A stretch of DNA of 5,254 nucleotides. It comes from an uncultured Chlorobiaceae bacterium (GTDB taxonomy: Bacteria; Bacteroidota; Chlorobiia; Chlorobiales; Chlorobiaceae). Position numbers and translations under genes: made by a program. The DNA is taken from contig CAIVCU010000402.1 in assembly GCA_903904495.1 (NCBI GenBank), forward strand, positions 1 through 5,254. The letters run 5' to 3'. The notes beneath the pieces are model-generated. The model worked only from the letters and a program-made list of their open reading frames with translations, searched no databases and had not been told where the DNA came from. Shown one piece after another: positions 1 through 5,254 of the stretch. Within the stretch, counting starts at the first letter, position 1, and each line of letters starts with the position of its first letter.

Positions 1-182
1 AATGGTTCAACGAAGAAAAAGGTTACGGCTTCATCGAGCAGAAAGGCGGAAAAGATGTTTTTGTGCATCATAGTGCCATCAATGGTACTGGTCGCAAAAC
101 ACTTGTCGAAGGCCAGAAAGTTTTGATGGAAGTAACCCAGGGAGCAAAAGGCCTCCAGGCTGAAGATGTAACTCCTCTCTAA
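1..182 (+). CDS. Cold-shock-domain protein, 3' part (5' end outside window)
   Basis: Single-stranded nucleic-acid-binding protein of the CspA family; members act in the cytoplasm as RNA chaperones or anti-terminators. Reading from base 3, 59 residues are visible, from the W-F-N of the first beta strand to the TAA stop at 180-182. Both RNA-binding motifs are present: RNP1 as KGYGFI (visible residues 6-11) and RNP2 as VFVHHS (visible residues 19-24), followed by the usual SAIN and a C-terminal half ending AEDVTPL. Family members are about 65-70 residues, so only some eight N-terminal residues are missing. The second aromatic of RNP1 is Tyr and the third aromatic of RNP2 is His (VHH rather than VHF), a common variation. 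It is separated from the next gene by about 250 bp and a terminator, so it is probably transcribed alone. Whether it is cold-induced cannot be told, because the 5' leader is outside the window. Confidence 0.95.
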   Translation, partial: WFNEEKGYGFIEQKGGKDVFVHHSAINGTGRKTLVEGQKVLMEVTQGAKGLQAEDVTPL

Positions 183-200
183 AACTTTTTCGAACCATAG

Positions 201-222
201 AACGGTTCTTCACGCCGTTTTG
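201..222 (+). terminator. Weak hairpin just after the cold-shock gene, possible terminator
   Basis: AACGG (201-205) can pair with CCGTT (215-219) around a 9-nt loop, and the right arm runs directly into TTTTGT. The stem is only five base pairs plus a possible wobble, so this is a poor intrinsic terminator. It lies 19 bases after the stop codon, where one would be expected. The much stronger hairpin at 337-382 may be the real end of this transcript. Confidence 0.25.
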
Positions 223-336
223 TCCGAGCGGCTTTGTCTGCGGATTAGTTATCAGCACTATCGTTTTATCTGAATGTGGTTGTAATAATTAACCGCACAA
301 GGTTTTTTCCGGAGAAGCCGAACAGTTTCAGCTATG

Positions 337-382
337 GCAGAAACACAAAGGGCGCATAATCATGCGCCCTTTGTGTTTCTGC
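337..382. terminator. Perfect 21-bp hairpin, bidirectional intrinsic terminator
   Basis: Arms 337-357 and 362-382 are exact reverse complements around the tetraloop AATC. The inner part is a GC-rich stem (GGGCGCAT / ATGCGCCC). The right arm continues as TTTGTGTTT and the left arm begins AAACACAAA, so transcripts from either side meet a GC stem followed by a U-rich tract. That is the layout of a two-way intrinsic terminator. It lies 155 bp after the cold-shock gene and 53 bp before the HAD start codon, and it argues against initiation of the HAD protein at 334. Confidence 0.85.
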
Positions 383-435
383 GATTTTCCGTCAAAAGAG
401 CACTGAAAGCAACAATAAGAACAGAAAGAAGTAGC

Positions 436-1026
436 ATGAGCATTATTTTACTTGATATCGGCAACGTGATTGTATCGGTAGATTTTTTACGATTCTGCAA
501 GGGAGTTTTGTCCGATGGATCTTCCGATCTGCAGGCGGTGTTCAGGAAGTATTGTGAAGGAGAGCTTAAAATGAAGTTTGAGCAGGGCATCATTGCACCA
601 CTTGATTATCTCTGTATGATCGGCCGCGATTCGCTGACCAGAAGCATGAGCCATGGTGAAATAAGGGAGCGCTGGCAGGATGTGTTTTCCCCGATGGAGG
701 GTGCAGCAGATGGCGTGGAGCTTCTCAGCAGAGAGCATCAGCTCTGGATAATGAGCGATACCGATCCTCTGCATTTTGCTTTTCTCTTGACTAAATATCC
801 ACTTTTAAGGGAGAGGGAGCGTTACTATCTTTCTTACGAACATGGTTTTATGAAAAATTCACCTGACGCATTTCGGCATGTTCTTCAAGATTCAGGCATA
901 GCGGCTCATGAATTTATACTGATCGATGACAAGCCGGAAAACTGCAAGGCGGCGGAATCCGTAGGAATAAAAAGCATCAGGTTTGAAACATGGCCGGCAA
1001 CTATCACCGTCTTAGCTGCCTTATAG
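436..1026 (+). CDS. HAD-superfamily (subfamily IA, YihX-like) phosphatase
   Basis: Predicted cytoplasmic phosphatase of the haloacid dehalogenase superfamily, 196 residues. Motif I is LLDIGNV with the nucleophile Asp7. Motif II is the MSDT segment with Ser107. Motif III is the Lys of GFMKNSPDAF (Lys140). Motif IV is LIDDKPENC with Asp164 and Asp165. The DxGNV form of motif I, where the usual second Asp is Gly (Gly9), is known from the YihX branch (glucose-1-phosphate phosphatase) of subfamily IA. Residues about 17-90 form the helical cap. Motif III is slightly unusual, K-N-S-P in place of the common K-P. The ATG at 436 is preferred to the in-frame ATG at 334, because the longer version would translate the terminator hairpin and add 34 residues before the first Rossmann strand. 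A weak A/G-rich ribosome site lies at 424-431. The substrate is unknown. It is the first gene of a closely spaced run with arfB 55 bp downstream. Confidence 0.85.
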   Translation: MSIILLDIGNVIVSVDFLRFCKGVLSDGSSDLQAVFRKYCEGELKMKFEQGIIAPLDYLCMIGRDSLTRSMSHGEIRERWQDVFSPMEGAADGVELLSREHQLWIMSDTDPLHFAFLLTKYPLLRERERYYLSYEHGFMKNSPDAFRHVLQDSGIAAHEFILIDDKPENCKAAESVGIKSIRFETWPATITVLAAL

Positions 1027-1053
1027 AAATGTTCACCATAATTGGAGCTGAAA

Positions 1054-1095
1054 ATGGATCAAGATAGGCGTGACATAGAGCATGATAATGACTGA
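1054..1095 (+). CDS. Possible 13-residue leader ORF overlapping the arfB start
   Basis: ATG at 1054 is preceded by GGAG at 1044-1047 with a 6-base gap, a better Shine-Dalgarno arrangement than most annotated genes in this window have. The frame encodes a 13-residue, very charged peptide beginning MDQDRRDIEHD and stops at TGA 1093-1095. That is past both candidate arfB start codons (1082 and 1088), in a different frame. Such an overlap would allow translational coupling of arfB. There is no homology to rely on for so short a peptide, and it could be chance. Confidence 0.3.
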   Translation: MDQDRRDIEHDND

Positions 1096-1510
1096 AGTCA
1101 GGAAAAACAAACAAAAGGTCACTGTTCCGGTCACCGAAGTTGAGCTGCATGCTATGCGTTCTCAGGGTGCAGGAGGACAGAATGTGAACAAGGTTGAGAG
1201 TGCGGTTCATCTGCGTTTTGATATCAGAGCCTCCTCTCTTCCTGAAGAGATAAAGGCGCGTCTGCTTAGTCTCAGGGATCAGCGCCTCTCAAGCGAAGGA
1301 GTTCTTGTTATCAAAGCTCAGCGTTTTCGTACAAGGGAGAAAAATCGGGCAGATGCTCTTGACAGGCTTCAGATGATTCTGGGAAGTGTGGCTGATGTTC
1401 CCAAAAAACGCAGGAGAACAAAACCAACGTTCAGTTCAAAAGTTAAACGACTTGAAACAAAGGAGAAGCGATCTGATATCAAGTCATTGAGAGGCCGGAT
1501 CGACTGGTAG
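1082..1510 (+). CDS. arfB: Alternative ribosome-rescue factor ArfB (peptidyl-tRNA hydrolase, YaeJ type)
   Basis: Codon-independent release factor that hydrolyses peptidyl-tRNA on ribosomes stalled at the 3' end of broken mRNAs, a backup to tmRNA. The catalytic GGQ lies in RSQGAGGQNVNKV (Gly31-Gly32-Gln33), the class I release-factor catalytic loop, and no codon-recognition domain is present. After the catalytic domain (about 12-105) comes a basic tail rich in Lys and Arg, with KPTFSSKVKRLETKEKRSD and a final RGRIDW. In ArfB this tail enters the empty mRNA channel. The length of 142 residues matches the family (about 140). An in-frame TAG at 1076-1078 rules out an earlier start. ATG 1088 is an alternative start, better spaced from AGAG at 1077-1080, and would remove only two residues. 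The basic tail and short length separate it from full prfA/prfB products, which are over twice as long. Confidence 0.92.
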   Translation: MIMTEVRKNKQKVTVPVTEVELHAMRSQGAGGQNVNKVESAVHLRFDIRASSLPEEIKARLLSLRDQRLSSEGVLVIKAQRFRTREKNRADALDRLQMILGSVADVPKKRRRTKPTFSSKVKRLETKEKRSDIKSLRGRIDW

Positions 1511-1545
1511 AGATGAATGTTAAGGAAAACATAGGAGCATAGTCA

Positions 1546-2280
1546 ATGGCCACTGAACCGGACTTTATCCCGGGCATCTATAACTATTGCGACCGCTGGT
1601 GTGAGCGATGCGCATATACTTCTCGATGTCTTCAGTTTCAGATTGAATCCGAAGAAACTCGAAGTGGAGATTCCTTGAGGGATTTTGATGCTTTGAATGC
1701 CAGGTTTTGGGAGGATATGGGCGAAGCTCTCGTTCAGGCAATGCGCCTTATCAGGGAAATGGCCGTACAGGAAGGAATCGATCCGGAAGATCTGGATAAA
1801 GAAACAGCATCTTCACAACTGTACGAGAGTTTTCATCGGAACGCCCGTGAACACCCTTGTGCAAGTGCAGCTCTTGTCTATTCCGGTATGGTTAACGAAT
1901 GGTTTGCTGCTGTTGACGAATTTTTCGAAGCTGACGATTCACTGCTGACCAATCACCCTCTCTTTCTTGATGAGCATCTCAAGGTTATCAGGCATTATCA
2001 GTATTTTATCTATCCGAAAATTGTCCGTGCAATCGAAGGTCGCCTTAACGAACTTGATACAGCTCAAGACGAAGTGCAAGGTGATGCCTGCGGTACTGCA
2101 AAAGTTGCTCTGATCGCAATTGACCGTTCTCTTGCTGCATGGAGCGTACTCTATTCCGAATATCCTGCCCATGAGGATAAAACTCTTTCCATTCTTCTTC
2201 ATCTTGATCGTCTTCGCCGTTCACTTGAAGTAGTATTCCCCGCCGCACGTGCCTTTATTCGTCCGGGATTTGATACATAG
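1546..2280 (+). CDS. Unrecognised helical protein with an N-terminal four-cysteine cluster
   Basis: A 244-residue protein that I cannot assign to a named family. Its most striking feature is the N-terminal segment YCDRWCERCAYTSRC, with Cys15, Cys19, Cys22 and Cys28 spaced C-x3-C-x2-C-x5-C. This is a likely metal site (zinc or an iron-sulfur cluster). The first three follow radical-SAM spacing, but the rest of the chain does not show a SAM barrel: no glycine-rich SAM motif and no alternating strands. Residues 43-244 are acidic and appear almost wholly alpha-helical, with aromatic-rich stretches such as VNEWFAAVDEFFEADD (116-131) and RHYQYFIYPKI (149-159). Single cysteines occur at 105 and 182. 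There is no signal peptide or membrane segment, so it is probably cytoplasmic. AGGAG at 1533-1537, 8 bases before the ATG, supports the start. It sits 35 bp after arfB and 33 bp before the DUF4438 gene, so co-transcription is likely. Confidence 0.8.
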   Translation: MATEPDFIPGIYNYCDRWCERCAYTSRCLQFQIESEETRSGDSLRDFDALNARFWEDMGEALVQAMRLIREMAVQEGIDPEDLDKETASSQLYESFHRNAREHPCASAALVYSGMVNEWFAAVDEFFEADDSLLTNHPLFLDEHLKVIRHYQYFIYPKIVRAIEGRLNELDTAQDEVQGDACGTAKVALIAIDRSLAAWSVLYSEYPAHEDKTLSILLHLDRLRRSLEVVFPAARAFIRPGFDT

Positions 2281-2313
2281 ACTTATTTAGAAAAACATCA
2301 ATCAGAAGAAGTT

Positions 2314-3210
2314 ATGCTTAACACCAACGAAAAGCATCTTGTAGAATTTTTACTCCAATGCCAGCCGGGACAGCCGAGAACCAGAGGCAACTGGGAAGTC
2401 GACCATCATGGCACTCCCTTTATTCTCCCATCGATCGGAGGCATAACCCTGAACGTTCAGGCAGGAGATCCGGCTTTTGGCTTGCAGGGTGATCATATTG
2501 AACCTGGAGTGAGTTGCACAGCTGATACCAATAAACCATTTGAGCATCCAAACGTCGGATTGCAGATATACTCCTGTGCCGGCAACATTGCCAGAGTCGC
2601 AACCGGTGAAGCAAAAGGTGCCGAAGGACGCGTGCTCGGTCATCATGGAGGATCTGAACATGTCATAGTGGATTTTGCACGCGTAGTGAAGGAAAAGCTT
2701 CTTTACAGTGATACCATCATTATCCGGGGGAAAGGACAGGGGCTTAAGCTGACAGATCATCCTGGCATTATCCTGTTTAACCTCGATCCTGATCTGCTTA
2801 AGGTTATGAACATCAGGGAAATTGAGGGAGGAGTGCTTGAAGTGCCGGTTACAACCGTTATTCCTGCAGTCTGTATGGGATCAGGAATCGGTTCCGCCCA
2901 CGTGGCAAAAGGGGATTACGACATCATGACAAGCGATGCTGAAACAGTTAAAGAGTACGGAATCGATAAAATCCGTTTCGGTGATTTTGTTGCTCTTCTG
3001 GATCACGACAACCGTTACGGCAGAGCGTATCGCAAAGGTGCCGTCACTATCGGAATAGTCGTGCACAGCGATTGCATGGAGGCCGGTCACGGACCCGGAG
3101 TCACTACGCTCATGACCTGTGCTTCGCCGCTTATCAGACCGGTGATCGACCCTGAAGCCAATATAGCTGACCGTCTCGGCATTGGAACGACTCTGCAAGA
3201 GAAAAAATAA
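2314..3210 (+). CDS. DUF4438 domain protein (function unknown)
   Basis: A 298-residue protein that matches, from memory of the family, the DUF4438 group whose structural representative is Thermotoga TM1086; no biochemical role is established. Glycine- and histidine-rich segments characteristic of the group are spread along the chain: GDHIEPGVS (59-67), GHHGGSEHVIVDF (109-121), GSGIGSAHVAKGDYDIMT (189-206), DHDNRYGRAYRKGAVTIGI (230-248) and HSDCMEAGHGPGVTTLMT (251-268). The clustered His, Asp and Gly residues suggest a ligand- or metal-binding enzyme-like core, but that is inference. No signal peptide or transmembrane helix is visible. An A/G-rich site (AGAAGAAG, 2304-2311) lies close before the ATG. 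It is the last gene of the closely spaced run beginning at 436. No strong hairpin terminator follows it. Confidence 0.85.
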   Translation: MLNTNEKHLVEFLLQCQPGQPRTRGNWEVDHHGTPFILPSIGGITLNVQAGDPAFGLQGDHIEPGVSCTADTNKPFEHPNVGLQIYSCAGNIARVATGEAKGAEGRVLGHHGGSEHVIVDFARVVKEKLLYSDTIIIRGKGQGLKLTDHPGIILFNLDPDLLKVMNIREIEGGVLEVPVTTVIPAVCMGSGIGSAHVAKGDYDIMTSDAETVKEYGIDKIRFGDFVALLDHDNRYGRAYRKGAVTIGIVVHSDCMEAGHGPGVTTLMTCASPLIRPVIDPEANIADRLGIGTTLQEKK

Positions 3211-3212
3211 TA

Positions 3213-3283
3213 ATATCCGGATAATATTAACTATTCTCTTTTAATTCTTTTATATTGAAAGGGAAATATATCCGGGTAATATT
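3213..3283. repeat. Pair of near-identical 16-bp repeats, possible operator
   Basis: ATATCCGGATAATATT at 3213-3228 and ATATCCGGGTAATATT at 3268-3283 differ at one of 16 positions and are 55 bp apart start to start, close to five helical turns. The first contains the perfect palindrome TATCCGGATA (3214-3223); the second has it with one mismatch. The second copy overlaps the spacer and -10 region of the putative promoter at 3255-3283. This is the arrangement expected of a repressor site, but no regulator is known for it. Confidence 0.5.
3255..3283 (+). promoter_or_regulatory. Putative sigma-70-type promoter for the DUF2239 gene
   Basis: TTGAAA (3255-3260) and AATATT (3278-3283) are separated by 17 bases; the -35 matches five of six consensus positions and the -10 four of six. 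Initiation would fall near 3290, giving a leader of only about 15 bases. That fits the lack of a Shine-Dalgarno site before the ATG at 3305. The region is AT-rich, which makes chance matches more likely. Confidence 0.4.
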
Positions 3284-3304
3284 GATGTCATTATTTTATT
3301 CAAA

Positions 3305-3919
3305 ATGAAAAGTCAACATAATTCACATTGCACTGCATTTGACGGCAGTCGCAGTATTGCATCAGGAGAGCTTGTAGAGGTCATCAAAACGGTTAAAGAG
3401 GCCCTTGATAAAGGGGAGGCACTCTCCATCCTGATTTTTGATGACGAAAGTAGTGAGATTGTTGAGGTGGATTTTCGTGTAACGATGGATGAGGTTCTAA
3501 AGAGTTTGGGTAATCCGTCAGAAATCGCAGATTCATCGGCAGATGTAATCAGGGAGGAAATTATTCACCGGGGGCCGGGACGCCCGAAACTGGGGGTTAT
3601 TCCCCGGGAAGTCACCTTACTGCCCCGACACTGGGAGTGGCTTAACAGTCAACCCGGTGGCGCATCTGTAGCGCTTCGTAAACTTGTCGAGGAAGCCCGG
3701 CGCATAAACAGCGATCGTGATCAGTTGCGTAATTCACAAGGAGGTGTCTACAGGTTTATGTCTGCAATGGGTGGTGACTTGCCAGGATTTGAGGAGGCTG
3801 CAAGGGCTTTGTTTACTGGAAATCATGAAAAATTCAATGAGAAAATATCCGCTTGGCCTGTTGACATACGGAACCATCTTCAGAAGCTTTCACTCCATGC
3901 TTTCATGAATGAGGCATGA
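3305..3919 (+). CDS. DUF2239 family protein with a ribbon-helix-helix-like middle segment
   Basis: A 204-residue protein with the features of the DUF2239 family, whose function is not established. The N-terminal part (10-62) starts TAFDGSRSIASGEL and continues with LIFDDESSEIVEVDFR. The most conserved part is 90-133: a GPGRPKLG turn, then REVTLLPRHWEWLNSQPGGA and SVALRKLVEEARR. That order (short strand, helix, Gly-containing turn, second helix) resembles a ribbon-helix-helix DNA-binding unit, which is an inference. The C-terminal part (147-204) carries YRFMSAMGGDLPGFEEAARALF. No signal peptide or membrane helix is seen. The ATG at 3305 has no Shine-Dalgarno site, but the conserved TAFDG begins at residue 10 and no other ATG or GTG start in this frame fits better. 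It is separated from the DUF4438 gene by 94 bp with a possible promoter and repeats, and it ends 12 bases before a strong terminator. Confidence 0.87.
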   Translation: MKSQHNSHCTAFDGSRSIASGELVEVIKTVKEALDKGEALSILIFDDESSEIVEVDFRVTMDEVLKSLGNPSEIADSSADVIREEIIHRGPGRPKLGVIPREVTLLPRHWEWLNSQPGGASVALRKLVEEARRINSDRDQLRNSQGGVYRFMSAMGGDLPGFEEAARALFTGNHEKFNEKISAWPVDIRNHLQKLSLHAFMNEA

Positions 3920-3931
3920 AAAAGCAATAAG

Positions 3932-3979
3932 TCATAAAACAAAAAGCCCTCCGTTTCCGAAGGGCTTTTTGTTTTATGA
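3932..3979. terminator. Strong bidirectional intrinsic terminator between convergent genes
   Basis: Arms 3932-3950 and 3961-3979 are perfect 19-bp reverse complements, with AGCCCT / AGGGCT as the GC-rich core. The stem can extend by a CG pair past one mismatch to leave a TTTC loop. In the + direction the stem is followed by TTTTTGTTTT, and the complementary A-rich left arm gives the same U-tract for transcripts coming from bchE. It lies 12 bp after the DUF2239 stop and 14 bp beyond the bchE stop, so it can end both. Confidence 0.93.
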
Positions 3980-3993
3980 TAGAACAGGTGTTA

Positions 3994-5254
3994 TCAGCAG
4001 TTGCGGACAGTTGAAGAGTTACGATCCTTAATTGTGCTTTCGTCGAACTCGTCCCAGTTGTGCTCGTCGTGCTCACGCTGGTAACCGGCCTCTTTAAGAC
4101 CGAAGCTCATGTCGGCAACCATTTCAGGGCGCAGCTCCTTGAGGTTTTTGACCTCATCCTGACTAAGAATCCTGGATTTATCAAAGCCGAGGTCGATTTC
4201 GATCTTGTTGTTCTTTGTCTTGACGCGATCGATATCGTAGAAGCGCTTGGTAATGGTGGTCTGTGCAAAAGCTTTAAGACAGCCAAGCATGTACTTGCGT
4301 ACATAAGGATCTTTTATCCATGGGTAGCCGAAGAAGGTCTTGCGTGCGTAGAAGCGAGCATAAGATTTCAGCACAAGCTTCAGCACATCCTCACGCTCCA
4401 TGTTGTCGGGCTTGATAATCGGAGTAACGAAGTTGTACTTGGAGTAGTCGCGTACCTCAACCCTGTCGCCGAGTTCCTTGAAGAGATCGGAAAATGGCCA
4501 TGGTGTATAAATGGTCCAGTTGGCCATATCGGGATCCCAGTCTTTACAGAGCTGGTAGGTTTCCTCGATGGTTTCAGGTGTTTCGTGTTCGAGGCCCATA
4601 ACAAACTGAGCTTCAGCCACGATACCGTTTTTCTGCAACAGCTTGATGGCCAGTTTGTTCTCCTCAATGGTGGTTTCCTTGCGGAACCGGTTGAGGTTCA
4701 TCTGACTGGCAGCTTCAGTACCAAGTGAAACGTGTACCAGACCTGCTTTGCGGAAGAACGGCAGTAGGTCTGCGTCGCGCATGATATCGGTTACGCGGGT
4801 ATTGATACCCCAGGTAACGTCAAGTTTGCGGTCGATAAGCTCCTGGCAGAGCGAAACGAATTTCTGTTTGTTGATTGTCGGCTCTTCGTCAGCAAGAATG
4901 AAAAAGCCCACCTTGTACTGTTTCACCAGCACCTCTATCTCATCGACGAAGGTCTTGGGACTGCGTGCACGGTAACGGCGCCAGAACTGCCACTGTGAAC
5001 AGAAGGTGCAGGTAAAAGGACATCCTCTTGCAAAGTTAGGAACCGCCAAACGGCAGCCGAGAGGCGTGTAAATATATTTATCCCAGTCGTAAAGGCTCCA
5101 GTCGGGGGTGAGGGTATCGAGGTCTTCAATGACCGGATGAGCAGCGGTGGCGAATACCTTGCCGTCGTCATCGATGTAGGCGATACCGGTAATTTCTGCC
5201 CGGTTCTTTCTGTCAGTTCCAGCGTCGATTTCCCTGATAAGATTAACGGTAACC
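3994..5254 (-). CDS. bchE: Anaerobic Mg-protoporphyrin IX monomethyl ester cyclase BchE, partial (5' end outside window)
   Basis: Cobalamin-dependent radical-SAM enzyme that closes the isocyclic ring E. It converts Mg-protoporphyrin IX 13-monomethyl ester to protochlorophyllide without O2, using water as the oxygen source, in (bacterio)chlorophyll synthesis. The frame is open from the window edge: 419 residues are visible, ending at TGA (3996-3994). The first 68 or so (codons 5253-5050) are the linker after the B12-binding domain, including DLDTLTPDWSLYDWDKYIY. Then comes RGCPFTCTFCSQW, whose CxxxCxxC at about 5022-4999 binds the 4Fe-4S cluster, followed by FWRRYRARSP and GFFILADEEPTIN. The visible C-terminus is acidic and ends STVRNC. 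Family members are about 550 residues, so some 130 N-terminal residues, with the cobalamin domain, are missing. The TTG at 5049 is internal, not the start. The related methyltransferases BchQ and BchR were considered, but the cysteine-cluster context fits BchE better. Confidence 0.92.
   Translation of the reverse strand, partial: VTVNLIREIDAGTDRKNRAEITGIAYIDDDGKVFATAAHPVIEDLDTLTPDWSLYDWDKYIYTPLGCRLAVPNFARGCPFTCTFCSQWQFWRRYRARSPKTFVDEIEVLVKQYKVGFFILADEEPTINKQKFVSLCQELIDRKLDVTWGINTRVTDIMRDADLLPFFRKAGLVHVSLGTEAASQMNLNRFRKETTIEENKLAIKLLQKNGIVAEAQFVMGLEHETPETIEETYQLCKDWDPDMANWTIYTPWPFSDLFKELGDRVEVRDYSKYNFVTPIIKPDNMEREDVLKLVLKSYARFYARKTFFGYPWIKDPYVRKYMLGCLKAFAQTTITKRFYDIDRVKTKNNKIEIDLGFDKSRILSQDEVKNLKELRPEMVADMSFGLKEAGYQREHDEHNWDEFDESTIKDRNSSTVRNC

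Larger units (their letters stand above)
183..435. other. Non-coding interval between the cold-shock gene and the HAD gene
   Basis: About 250 bases with no convincing gene. It contains the weak hairpin at 201-222, an AT-rich stretch with a possible extended -10 element (TGTAATAAT, 281-289; no good -35 in front), a run of six T at 303-308, and the perfect hairpin at 337-382. An ATG at 334 opens a frame that joins the HAD gene, but that frame is read straight through the hairpin and has no ribosome binding site at a usual distance, so the interval is taken as untranslated. It could be a long 3' UTR of the cold-shock mRNA or hold a small RNA; neither is demonstrated. Confidence 0.6.

Noticed and set aside
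276..308. TGTGGTT ... AACCGCACA hairpin followed by T6 as a second terminator
   Set aside because: The arms pair only with a two-base bulge and the T run starts several bases after the stem, so the structure is too weak to call.
334..435. In-frame N-terminal extension of the HAD protein from ATG 334
   Set aside because: It would translate through the perfect terminator hairpin at 337-382, adds 34 residues with no family match before the first HAD strand, and the only GGAG (311-314) is about 20 bases upstream, too far to serve this ATG.
1588..1629. CxxxCxxC in the 244-residue protein as a radical-SAM enzyme
   Set aside because: The spacing matches, but a fourth Cys follows and the remaining chain is helical with no SAM-binding glycine motif or barrel strands.
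2350..2760. 136-residue minus-strand open frame inside the DUF4438 gene
   Set aside because: It is antisense to a well-supported gene, has no domain signal, and has no ribosome site or partner gene on that strand.
3572..3586. GPGRPK of the DUF2239 protein as an AT-hook
   Set aside because: AT-hooks have a GRP core flanked by more basic residues, usually in repeats; here there is a single copy inside a structured, conserved domain.
4060..4728. 222-residue + strand open frame opposite bchE
   Set aside because: It lies wholly antisense to the clear bchE frame, has no recognisable domain, and arises from the codon use of the real gene.
5047..5049. TTG as the start codon of the minus-strand radical-SAM gene
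   Set aside because: The frame stays open to the window edge, and the 68 upstream residues read as family-like BchE sequence (for example PDWSLYDWDKYIY), so the true start is beyond 5254.

Overview
The window looks like chromosomal DNA of an anaerobic photosynthetic bacterium, most likely a green sulfur bacterium (Chlorobiaceae). The main reason is the minus-strand gene at the right end. It reads as BchE, the oxygen-independent ring-E cyclase of (bacterio)chlorophyll synthesis, with a radical-SAM CxxxCxxC cluster set in a BchE-like context. Base composition is moderate, and weak or absent Shine-Dalgarno sites before several genes fit the Chlorobi/Bacteroidota side of the tree. The genus cannot be fixed from this sequence alone.

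Layout, left to right. Bases 1-182 are the end of a cold-shock-domain protein gene (+). Bases 183-435 are non-coding and contain a perfect 21-bp hairpin that looks like a bidirectional intrinsic terminator. A tight run of four + strand genes follows, with gaps of 55, 35 and 33 bp: a YihX-like HAD phosphatase (436-1026), the ribosome-rescue hydrolase ArfB (1082-1510), an unrecognised helical protein with an N-terminal four-cysteine cluster (1546-2280), and a DUF4438 protein (2314-3210). No terminator is visible inside this run, so it may be one transcript. A 94-bp AT-rich gap holds a near-identical pair of 16-bp repeats and a plausible promoter. A DUF2239 protein (3305-3919) follows. A strong bidirectional terminator (3932-3979) separates it from the convergent bchE (3994 to beyond 5254, minus).

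Functionally this is mostly ordinary housekeeping: cold-shock RNA binding, ribosome rescue, a small phosphatase and pigment synthesis. Three conserved proteins of unknown function are interspersed. I see no CRISPR array, tRNA, rRNA, insertion sequence, phage gene or toxin-antitoxin pair, and no clear new multi-gene system. The points most worth a second look are the Cys-cluster protein at 1546-2280, the ribbon-helix-helix-like segment of the DUF2239 protein together with the repeats in front of its gene, and a 13-codon leader ORF with a good ribosome binding site that overlaps the start of arfB.
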